Origin: an uncultured Leuconostoc sp.
Lineage (GTDB): Bacteria > Bacillota > Bacilli > Lactobacillales > Lactobacillaceae
DNA length: 7,239 nucleotides
NCBI GenBank assembly: GCA_900554745.1
Contig: USIU01000060.1
Location: 1-7,239 of the forward strand
Direction of reading: 5' to 3'
A model generated the notes under the pieces. That model ran no database searches. It was not told the DNA's origin and saw only the letters and a program-made list of their open reading frames with translations. This document shows positions 1-5,909 of this stretch, in pieces (the first letter of the stretch is position 1; the number at the start of each line of letters is the position of its first letter). Made by a program: the position numbers and the translations under genes.

Positions 1-696
1 ATCGGCGGGAAAATCAAATACTTCGTAAGATGAAAAACCTGGTGTATCGGCAATCAGCGCATCATCAACTTGAATTAACGTCACTTGCCGCGTGGTATGC
101 TTCCCACGGCTCAAGGCTTTTGATACTTCACCCGTTGCTAAGCCAAGTTCTGGTGATAAATGATTAAGCAGTGTTGATTTGCCTGCTCCCGTTTGCCCCA
201 TAAAAACGGCCACCCGATGTGATAGCGCTTGTTGCAATGCTGCAAAGGCCACATCTTCTGCCCCTGGTTGCGGTAAAATCGCCGTGTAACCAATTTTGCG
301 ATATATCTCAGCAATAGCCATCGCTTGCTCAAATTCAGCCGGTGACAGTAAATCGGACTTAGAAAAATAAATCAATGGTGTGACATTTGCGGCTTCTAAG
401 GCAACTAACTGGCGATCCAGCAAGTTCGGTGCAAAATTTGGCTCCTTCAATGCCGTCACAATGACAGCCACATCAATATTGGCCACTGGTGGTCGTACTA
501 AGGCATTTTCACGTGGATGAATCTTCCAGATCAATCCCTCATCATTTTCACTCTCAAAGTCAACAAAATCGCCTACCAGTGGTTTTTGTCCTGACTTACG
601 GAATTCACCACGGGCACGCGTCCGTTCAACTGTCCCATCACTTGTTTGTATATCATAATAACCGCTTAACGAGCGGATAATGCGTCCTGTTTTCAT
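1..696 (-). CDS. rsgA: RsgA, ribosome small subunit-dependent GTPase (3' end outside window)
   Basis: RsgA (YloQ/CpgA) is a circularly permuted GTPase that binds the 30S subunit late in assembly and checks its maturation. The window holds 232 codons of a family usually near 295, so only the C-terminal zinc-binding part is cut off by the window edge. Translation gives an N-terminal OB-fold of about 65 residues. The permuted GTPase motifs follow: G4 as SKSD at 112-115, P-loop GQTGAGKST at 167-175, switch region RGKHTTR at 197-203 and DTPG at 217-220. The start is set by the conserved N-terminus MKTGRIIRSLSGYY, which matches the family from residue 1. No Shine-Dalgarno sequence precedes the ATG, and a promoter lies directly against it. 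It lies 66 bases downstream of prkC behind a terminator, so it is probably transcribed separately. Family identity is secure. Confidence 0.96.
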   Translation of the reverse strand, partial: MKTGRIIRSLSGYYDIQTSDGTVERTRARGEFRKSGQKPLVGDFVDFESENDEGLIWKIHPRENALVRPPVANIDVAVIVTALKEPNFAPNLLDRQLVALEAANVTPLIYFSKSDLLSPAEFEQAMAIAEIYRKIGYTAILPQPGAEDVAFAALQQALSHRVAVFMGQTGAGKSTLLNHLSPELGLATGEVSKALSRGKHTTRQVTLIQVDDALIADTPGFSSYEVFDFPAD

Positions 697-702
697 AATG
701 TT

Positions 703-711
703 ATTGTAACA
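703..711 (-). promoter_or_regulatory. Extended -10 promoter of rsgA, predicted leaderless start
   Basis: On the minus strand this reads TGTTACAAT, a TGn extended -10 followed by TACAAT (5 of 6 to TATAAT). A standard spacing from the -10 hexamer (703-708) puts +1 at base 696, the A of the rsgA ATG. The -35 candidate at 17 bp spacing (726-731, TCGATT) is weak, as is common with extended -10 promoters. The element is seen; its activity and the exact start are inferred. Confidence 0.55.
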
Positions 712-734
712 AAAAAGCCGACCGTAATCGACTT
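711..734 (-). terminator. Intrinsic terminator after prkC
   Basis: On the minus strand AAGTCGA and TCGGCTT form a 7-bp stem with one G-U pair around a 6-base loop (TTACGG). The stem runs into six T residues, two of which belong to the stem. It lies 28 bases after the prkC stop and would end the fmt-rsmB-stp-prkC transcript before rsgA. The stem is of modest strength, so some read-through into rsgA is likely. Confidence 0.65.
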
Positions 735-740
735 GAATTT

Positions 741-760
741 ACTTTGCGCGTGGACAAAGT
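741..760 (-). other. Small hairpin just after the prkC stop
   Basis: ACTTTG and CAAAGT form a perfect 6-bp stem around an 8-base loop on the minus strand. It is not followed by a T run, so it is not a terminator itself. It may protect the mRNA 3' end or be chance. Confidence 0.25.
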
Positions 761-762
761 GG

Positions 763-2646
763 TTATTTAGATGACGCGTTTGCACTACTTGAACTACTGC
801 TTGATGAACTACTACTTGAGCTGCTGGTGCTGCTTGCACTACTTGATGAGCTGCTCGTGTCTTGTGGACCTTGTGAAATCGTGACCAACAAAACCATATC
901 CTTGGTGATACTTGAACCACCGCGAATGGATTGACTAATCACGTAATCTTTTTTCGTATCTCCATCAAATTGGGTATTAAAGTTGACAACAATGTTATGT
1001 TGCGTCGCCCAATCTTGTACTTGTTGTTGCGTTGCTTTTCCCGTGAAGTCCGGCACCACAATCTTGACAGCGCCAGTTGATACGGTAAAGACCACCGACG
1101 TTTGCGTTGGATCCACCTTACCGTTCGCATCAATTGACTGGGCAATGATCTTGCCTGCTGGCACATCATCAGATGGGATGCCTTCTTTGGTAATGGCGTA
1201 ACCCTGCGCACGTAATTGCGCTGACGTCAAACTATAATCCGTCCCAACGTAGTCGCCAAAACGCACCTTGGCACGGCCCGATGATACAATTAAATTAATG
1301 GTATCCCCTTTGGTAGCTGATGTACCCGACGTTGGCGTTGTTCGGACCACGTGCCCTTGTGCAATGCTTTTAGACGTCGTTGAACTCACACTCCCTACCG
1401 TCAACCCTGCGCGCTTTAAGCGACTCGTGGCCGCATCTTGGCTCAGATTCGTCACATCTGGGACGGTTACCTTACTGGATTGATAATTTAAAAAGAAAAT
1501 GCCTGCAATCGCTAAAACGAGTAGTCCCAAGACTACCCAAGGCCATTTCCGTGCCTTACGGAATTTAATCCCATTTTCTTTCAATACGTGTCGAACATAA
1601 GATGGCGTCCGATCCACGATTTTGGCAATATTTTTAATGGCGTAGCCTTTTTTACCATATTCAATAATGGTATCAGTCACCGATGGTTCTTCCGGCGCTT
1701 CGTCTGGGAAAATTTTATCTGATGAAACGCCCGTTTTGAGCTGGTCTTGAATTTGCGCCATCGGAATAATCCGCGTATCATCAGACGTTTCTGACATGGG
1801 CGCAAAGCGCTCTTCGTCGGCGCGTCGTGCTGACAAAACTGAACTCAAGTCATCAGCCATCGCTGCCGCACTCATATAACGATCTTGTGGTCGCTTAGCT
1901 GTTGCCTTTAAAATCACGTTTTCTAAAGCCTGAGGAATCCGTGGATCAAAGTCACGCACCGACGGCATTTCTGCTGTTGCATGCTTCATCGCTACTGCGA
2001 CTGGGGTGTCCCCTTCATAAGGCACTTGCTTCGTGAGCATTTCATAAAGCATCACGCCCAGCGCATAGATATCTGACTTTGCGGATGCAAACCCACCACG
2101 CGTTTGTTCCGGTGATAAATAATGGACTGACCCAATCACCGTATTGGTTTGGGTCAGTTCTTGGGATGATTTTGCCACCGCAATGCCAAAATCTGTAATC
2201 TTCACATCACCTTGTCGATCAATCAAAATGTTTTGTGGTTTTAAATCACGATGAATAATATCGGCATCATGGGCAGCTTGCACCGCACTCAAAATTTGTA
2301 ACATAATGTCGACAACTTGTTGGTAAGGGATTGGAAAATTTTCGGCGATGAATGTTTTTAAATCCATCCCGTCCACATATTCCATGACTAAGTACTGCGT
2401 CCCCTCATACTCACCCGTGTCATAAATTTGCACAATGTTTTGGTGCACCAGTTCGGTTGCCGCAATCGCTTCACGCTTAAAACGCTCGACCAGATCAGTG
2501 TTATTTTTCATATCCAGACGCATCATTTTAAGGGTCACGTCGCGGTCTAAAAATTCGTCGTGCGCCAAATAAACATTGGCCATACCACCACCACCAAGCG
2601 ACTTGATGATTCTATAACGGTTGTCTATCACTGTATCCGGTAACAT
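763..2646 (-). CDS. prkC: PrkC, PASTA-domain transmembrane Ser/Thr protein kinase
   Basis: This 627-residue Hanks-type kinase senses peptidoglycan-related ligands outside the cell and phosphorylates cytosolic proteins. The kinase domain covers about 9-270. It has a Gly-rich loop LGGGGMANVYLA (17-28), catalytic K40, E59, HRDLKPQN (132-139), DFG (152-154), SPE (178-180) and activation-loop Thr 165, 167 and 169, so it should be active. The usual VAIK reads VTLK here. Residues 322-363 look like a helix-turn-helix followed by a basic stretch, which is unusual. One membrane segment (about 368-388) follows, then three PASTA repeats (about 393-457, 459-525, 528-593) and a 31-residue extracellular tail with 24 Ser. 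The start ATG lies 2 bases after the stp stop, with AGAGGA 12 bases upstream inside stp, so the two genes are coupled. Stp is the expected antagonist. Identity is secure; the role of the added segment is unknown. Confidence 0.98.
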   Translation of the reverse strand: MLPDTVIDNRYRIIKSLGGGGMANVYLAHDEFLDRDVTLKMMRLDMKNNTDLVERFKREAIAATELVHQNIVQIYDTGEYEGTQYLVMEYVDGMDLKTFIAENFPIPYQQVVDIMLQILSAVQAAHDADIIHRDLKPQNILIDRQGDVKITDFGIAVAKSSQELTQTNTVIGSVHYLSPEQTRGGFASAKSDIYALGVMLYEMLTKQVPYEGDTPVAVAMKHATAEMPSVRDFDPRIPQALENVILKATAKRPQDRYMSAAAMADDLSSVLSARRADEERFAPMSETSDDTRIIPMAQIQDQLKTGVSSDKIFPDEAPEEPSVTDTIIEYGKKGYAIKNIAKIVDRTPSYVRHVLKENGIKFRKARKWPWVVLGLLVLAIAGIFFLNYQSSKVTVPDVTNLSQDAATSRLKRAGLTVGSVSSTTSKSIAQGHVVRTTPTSGTSATKGDTINLIVSSGRAKVRFGDYVGTDYSLTSAQLRAQGYAITKEGIPSDDVPAGKIIAQSIDANGKVDPTQTSVVFTVSTGAVKIVVPDFTGKATQQQVQDWATQHNIVVNFNTQFDGDTKKDYVISQSIRGGSSITKDMVLLVTISQGPQDTSSSSSSASSTSSSSSSSSSSSSSSANASSK

Positions 2647-2648
2647 AT

Positions 2649-3395
2649 CTACTTTGTATCCTCTTCATTATCACGACTCACTAATAATGCCGTCACGTTA
2701 TCTGGGGCGCCATTGCGATTTGCTGCCGAAATTAATTCATAGGCGCGCATATCGAGTGTCGTCGCTTGTTGCATAATGGCCGTCATCGTCCCGACATCAA
2801 GCACTTTGGTAATGCCATCAGAGGTCAAAAATAACATATCATTTGCGACAAATGGGTATTGTGCAATCTCAATATCTGCGCGGTCATCGACCCCGAGATA
2901 ACGGGTCACACTGTTGGCTTGCGCCAAGTGCTCGGCTTCGGCTTGACTCATTGTTCCGGCACGCACTAACTCATTTTTCAAGTTGTGATCACAAGAAATT
3001 TGCGTGAGGACGTGATCATGGAGCAAAAATGCTTTTGAATCACCGAGATTACCAAGCACAATTTGATCATCAAAAATGACCGCAATCACCAAGGTCGTTG
3101 CCATCTGCTTTAAGTCTTCAAAACGTTGGCCCGCAGCTAAAATGGCCTGATTTTCTTGGTGCGTCGTTTCTTTTAGCCAATCAATTGTTGACTTCATTGT
3201 TTCAATTGTAGTTGTTTCCCAGGCATGTCCAAAATGTTCGACAGCCATCGCGCTGGCGACCTCACCCCCGCGGGTTGACGTTACGCCATCAGCGACCATG
3301 ACCATTAAACGGCCGGCTTGATTCGTAAAGCCCCCAACATAGTCCTGGTTTTCCTGGCGTTTGACGCCAGAATCTGTATGGAATGCTACTTGCAT
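2649..3395 (-). CDS. stp: Stp/PrpC, PP2C-family Ser/Thr protein phosphatase
   Basis: This 248-residue cytosolic, metal-dependent PP2C phosphatase is the expected partner that removes phosphates placed by PrkC. Family marks are TDSGxxRxxNQD at 7-18 (R13, N16, D18), the metal ligands D36-G37, GDS at 118-120, SDG at 192-194 and PDN at 231-233. The four metal-binding Asp residues (18, 36, 193, 232) are all present, so it should be active. The normally very conserved DGMGGH motif reads DGVTSTRGG, which is unusual. Length is usual for the family. The ATG at 3395 is the only in-frame start after the rsmB stop and fits the conserved N-terminus, yet no Shine-Dalgarno sequence stands before it. The leader is A-rich and holds a 13-codon frame that overlaps the start. 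It sits between rsmB and prkC without the rlmN found there in B. subtilis. Confidence 0.97.
   Translation of the reverse strand: MQVAFHTDSGVKRQENQDYVGGFTNQAGRLMVMVADGVTSTRGGEVASAMAVEHFGHAWETTTIETMKSTIDWLKETTHQENQAILAAGQRFEDLKQMATTLVIAVIFDDQIVLGNLGDSKAFLLHDHVLTQISCDHNLKNELVRAGTMSQAEAEHLAQANSVTRYLGVDDRADIEIAQYPFVANDMLFLTSDGITKVLDVGTMTAIMQQATTLDMRAYELISAANRNGAPDNVTALLVSRDNEEDTK
2659..2664 (-). promoter_or_regulatory. Ribosome binding site of prkC
   Basis: AGAGGA lies inside the last codons of stp, 12 bases before the prkC ATG. The spacing is slightly long. It supports the ATG at 2646 and tight co-translation of kinase and phosphatase. Confidence 0.65.
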
Positions 3396-3427
3396 AGGTT
3401 TATTTTTTCTATCACATGCGCTTGCAT
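3386..3427 (-). promoter_or_regulatory. Possible 13-codon coupling frame across the stp start
   Basis: One base after the rsmB TAA there is an ATG opening a frame for MQAHVIEKINLCK. It ends at a TAG 7 bases past the A of the stp ATG (3395). An AGGA (3441-3444) lies 13 bases before this ATG, while stp itself has no ribosome binding site. Ribosomes leaving rsmB could restart here and then again at stp. The frame is seen; its use is only inferred, and so short a frame may be chance. Confidence 0.25.
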
Positions 3428-3428
3428 A

Positions 3429-4787
3429 TTAGGCGTTAGTTCCTGATTTCTTTTGCAGTGTTGCCACGAAAAAGCCATCAGTGTGGTAATCATTGGGATA
3501 GATATGCAGCACCGCTTCCTGTCGACCAGCTTTGAGGTTGTGCGCAGTTTGCGTTTTCACTAATTCAAACTCTGGATGCTTGGCTAGGAATTGCGCAATC
3601 ACGTCATCATTTTCTTGACGTAAAATTGTGCAAGTGCTGTACACTATCATACCATTTTCAGCCACATTTTGGCTAACTGAATCCAATATCTCCCCCTGTA
3701 AACGCGCGAGGTTTTGCACATCTTCAAGCGTTTTGTCGTAGCGAATTTCCGGCTTACGGCGTAATAAACCAAAGCCAGAACAAGGTGCATCGACTAAGAT
3801 ACGGTCAAACTTTGTCGTCATTTCCGTTGCCACTTTTCGCGCATCTAAAACTTGTGTGGCAATCTGGTCAGCGACTTGTAACCGCGCGGCGTTCTGTTCA
3901 ATCAACTTAATTTTATGTGGATGGACATCTAGCGCCAAAACCTTGGCATCATCAGCGACTAGCGCGGCAATTTGGGTGGTTTTACCCCCTGGCGCTGCTG
4001 CGGCATCTAACACAGTTTTAACGTCAGCGGTCAAGCGCATACTTTCCACTGGTAACATGGCACTTTCGTCTTGCAGCGTTAACCAACCTTTTTGATAGGC
4101 CGTTGAACTCGCCACATGCCCGCCAGAGACAACATAAGCATGTGCCGCAACGCGTGATGGCGTTGCGGTCATCTTTTCAGCCGCTAGTGACGCCACCACA
4201 GCTTCATCAGTTGTCACCTTAGTATTGACCCGGACCGATTGCATCGGCGCCTCATTAATTGCCGCCACGAGTTCACGGGTCGCTGTTTCACCATTTTGCG
4301 CCACCAATTCGTTAATCAACCAAACCGGCAAACTCGCTTCAATGGACAAACGTTGAATGGGATCGGTAATCGCAGCTGTATCCGGTAGTCCTTGTCGACT
4401 GATGTTATGGAGAATAGCCGTGACAAACTTAGCCGTACCCACATGTCCCAATATTTTAGCCACTTCAATGGATTCATTAAAAATCGCGTGTTGTGGGATT
4501 TTATTCAAATATTGCATCTGAAAAAGCGCGGTATATAACAACTCGCGTACCCACGGATTGAGCTTTTTGTCACCAACAAATGGGGCTAACCAATACTCAA
4601 AAGTCAATCGGTGTTGAATCACACCATAGACCAACGTTGTTAACAACCGTTTATCCGCTTCACCAAGCTGGTGTTGTTTAATCACTTGGTTTAATTGTAA
4701 ATTAGAGTACGCCCCATTTTTAATTTTAGCCAACGTCTGGACGGCTAATACGCGGGGATTATCACTATAAACACGTTTATCACTCAT
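3429..4787 (-). CDS. rsmB: RsmB, 16S rRNA m5C967 methyltransferase
   Basis: RsmB (Sun) transfers methyl from S-adenosylmethionine to carbon 5 of 16S rRNA cytosine 967 (E. coli numbering). I call 452 residues. A NusB-like RNA-binding domain covers about 5-135. A Rossmann methyltransferase domain follows, with the SAM loop DAAAAPGGKT (260-269) and acidic D287. DAPCSGFG (333-340) holds C336, and STC (384-386) holds the nucleophile C386. Both cysteines of the two-Cys mechanism are present. The family's usual DxCAAPGG has Ala for Cys, which is not catalytic. I chose the ATG at 4787 because AGAGGA stands 8 bases upstream; a possible ATG at 4841 would add 18 residues encoded wholly within fmt. The gene overlaps the fmt stop by 8 bases, showing translational coupling. 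Identity is secure; the exact position modified is by homology. Confidence 0.96.
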   Translation of the reverse strand: MSDKRVYSDNPRVLAVQTLAKIKNGAYSNLQLNQVIKQHQLGEADKRLLTTLVYGVIQHRLTFEYWLAPFVGDKKLNPWVRELLYTALFQMQYLNKIPQHAIFNESIEVAKILGHVGTAKFVTAILHNISRQGLPDTAAITDPIQRLSIEASLPVWLINELVAQNGETATRELVAAINEAPMQSVRVNTKVTTDEAVVASLAAEKMTATPSRVAAHAYVVSGGHVASSTAYQKGWLTLQDESAMLPVESMRLTADVKTVLDAAAAPGGKTTQIAALVADDAKVLALDVHPHKIKLIEQNAARLQVADQIATQVLDARKVATEMTTKFDRILVDAPCSGFGLLRRKPEIRYDKTLEDVQNLARLQGEILDSVSQNVAENGMIVYSTCTILRQENDDVIAQFLAKHPEFELVKTQTAHNLKAGRQEAVLHIYPNDYHTDGFFVATLQKKSGTNA

Positions 4788-5748
4788 GAATTGGTTCCTC
4801 TGCCCATAAATCACCGCTTGCCAATTGGCTCCCGGCGCCATTCAAATACGCTTGGATTGGCATCACAGATTTTCCGGCTGGTTGTAATTGGTCAATGCGT
4901 AACACTGACTGATTAGCGGCGGCAATCGTTAGCATTTTCTTAGTCCGTGTAACAATATGACCTGGTGCCAAATCGGTTGTTTCTGGTAATGGGGTCACCT
5001 GAATTAACTTCATACGCTGGCCAGCAACCTGAACGTAGGCAGGATGCGTTGGATAAAGCCCACGAACATGCCAATCCAACTGTTGGGCTGTTTCTTGGGT
5101 AAAATTCAAATTTTGTTGCGCATGGGAAATATTTGGTGAGATACTGACCGCTGCTTCGTCTTGTGGTACGGGTGAAATATCCCCGGCCGCAATTTTAGGT
5201 AGCGTTGCCATTAGCAAATCCCGCCCGGCCAAACTCAACTTGTCAAACATTGTGCCGACATTATCTTGCGTTGTGATTGGGACTTTTACCACATCAATCA
5301 CATCGCCAGCATCCATTTGCTTGACCATATACATGATTGATACCCCGGTCTCAGCATCTCCGTTCATAATTGCATAATGCACAGGCGCCCCACCACGATA
5401 TTTAGGCAATAATGAGGCATGCGTGTTAACAGCGGCAATTTGTGCGGTATCTAGCAGTGCCGTTGGCAAAAACTGACCAAAGGCTGCCGTAATGATAAAA
5501 TCAGGCGCTAAAGTCATGATTTGAGCCATTTCCGCTGACCCGTTCATTTTTTCAGGTTGTAAAACTAATAAATCATGTGCCTGAGCGGCTACTTTGACAG
5601 GACTTGGGGTCAGCACGCGCTTACGCCCTTGGGGGCGATCTGGTTGGGTCACCACAGCCTGTACATCATATTGTGGATCTGCCACTAACGCTTCTAAAAT
5701 TGGTACCGCAAATTTTGGGGTCCCCATGAATACAACGGTGTAAGTCAT
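4780..5748 (-). CDS. fmt: Fmt, methionyl-tRNA formyltransferase
   Basis: Fmt uses 10-formyltetrahydrofolate to formylate Met on initiator tRNA, which bacteria need for efficient translation initiation. The protein has 322 residues (family about 315). The N-terminal formyltransferase domain carries the catalytic triad N108, H110 and D146, at the same numbers as E. coli Fmt, and the signature SLLPKYRGGAP at 112-122. The C-terminal OB-like tRNA-binding domain begins near 205 and includes LYPTHPAY (231-238), where the family usually has a Trp near this site, and the closing QPAGKSVMPIQAYLNG. The ATG at 5748 starts the conserved TVVFMGTP strand. It has only a weak binding site (AAGAGAA). def, usually next to fmt, is not between priA and fmt here. 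It is the first gene of a fmt-rsmB-stp-prkC unit. Confidence 0.98.
   Translation of the reverse strand: MTYTVVFMGTPKFAVPILEALVADPQYDVQAVVTQPDRPQGRKRVLTPSPVKVAAQAHDLLVLQPEKMNGSAEMAQIMTLAPDFIITAAFGQFLPTALLDTAQIAAVNTHASLLPKYRGGAPVHYAIMNGDAETGVSIMYMVKQMDAGDVIDVVKVPITTQDNVGTMFDKLSLAGRDLLMATLPKIAAGDISPVPQDEAAVSISPNISHAQQNLNFTQETAQQLDWHVRGLYPTHPAYVQVAGQRMKLIQVTPLPETTDLAPGHIVTRTKKMLTIAAANQSVLRIDQLQPAGKSVMPIQAYLNGAGSQLASGDLWAEEPIHE
4796..4801 (-). promoter_or_regulatory. Ribosome binding site of rsmB
   Basis: AGAGGA lies within the end of fmt, 8 bases before the ATG at 4787. The ideal spacing decides this start over the one at 4841. Confidence 0.75.
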
Positions 5749-5770
5749 GTTTGTTCTCTTTTCTTATCTG

Positions 5771-5797
5771 AATATCACATCTGCTAACGGCAAACAA
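5771..5797 (-). promoter_or_regulatory. Candidate promoter close to fmt
   Basis: On the minus strand TTGTTT (5792-5797) is followed 15 bases later by GATATT (5771-5776), with a TG one base upstream of the hexamer. The -10 matches 4 of 6 and the -35 matches 3 of 6, and the spacer is short, so support is weak. It would give a leader of about 16 bases. It is downstream of the terminator at 5839-5866, where a promoter for fmt would be expected. Confidence 0.3.
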
Positions 5798-5838
5798 CGC
5801 CTACTGATCACACGCTGGCCAAGATAGCTTGTTACACG

Positions 5839-5866
5839 AAAAAATACTCGTCATCACGAGTATTTT
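5839..5866 (-). terminator. Intrinsic terminator between priA and fmt
   Basis: AAAATACTCGT and ACGAGTATTTT form a perfect 11-bp stem around the 4-base loop GATG on the minus strand, with a run of six T that extends two bases past the stem. It lies 43 bases after the priA stop and is the likely end of priA transcription. Because a strong -10 element stands between it and priA, it could also act as an attenuator for fmt. Confidence 0.85.
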
Positions 5867-5880
5867 ACTGTCCACTAGTC

Positions 5881-5889
5881 ATTATAACA
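5881..5889 (-). promoter_or_regulatory. Consensus extended -10 promoter just before a terminator
   Basis: TGTTATAAT on the minus strand is a perfect TATAAT with a perfect TGn extension. Expected transcription start is near 5871-5874. The -35 at 17 bp spacing is poor; a good GTGACA lies upstream but at 21 bp, which is too far. The predicted RNA enters the terminator hairpin within about 8 bases. The AT-rich setting raises the risk of a chance match. Confidence 0.5.
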
Positions 5890-5909
5890 TAAATTCTGTA
5901 ACGTATTTG

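Noticed and set aside
774..850. Leu/Glu-rich coiled-coil-like reading on the plus strand
   Set aside because: It is the reverse complement of the PrkC Ser codons and has no start or ribosome binding site.
983..1483. Plus-strand open frames opposite the PASTA coding region
   Set aside because: They show no family likeness or ribosome binding site and mirror the codon pattern of prkC.
4788..4841. Longer rsmB start at 4841 giving 18 extra residues
   Set aside because: AGAGGA is placed 8 bases before the ATG at 4787, and the extra residues do not look like the RsmB family; they are only fmt read in another frame.
5749..5909. T-box or riboswitch in front of fmt
   Set aside because: No T-box core sequence, specifier stem or other known leader pattern is visible; only the terminator and promoter-like elements can be supported.
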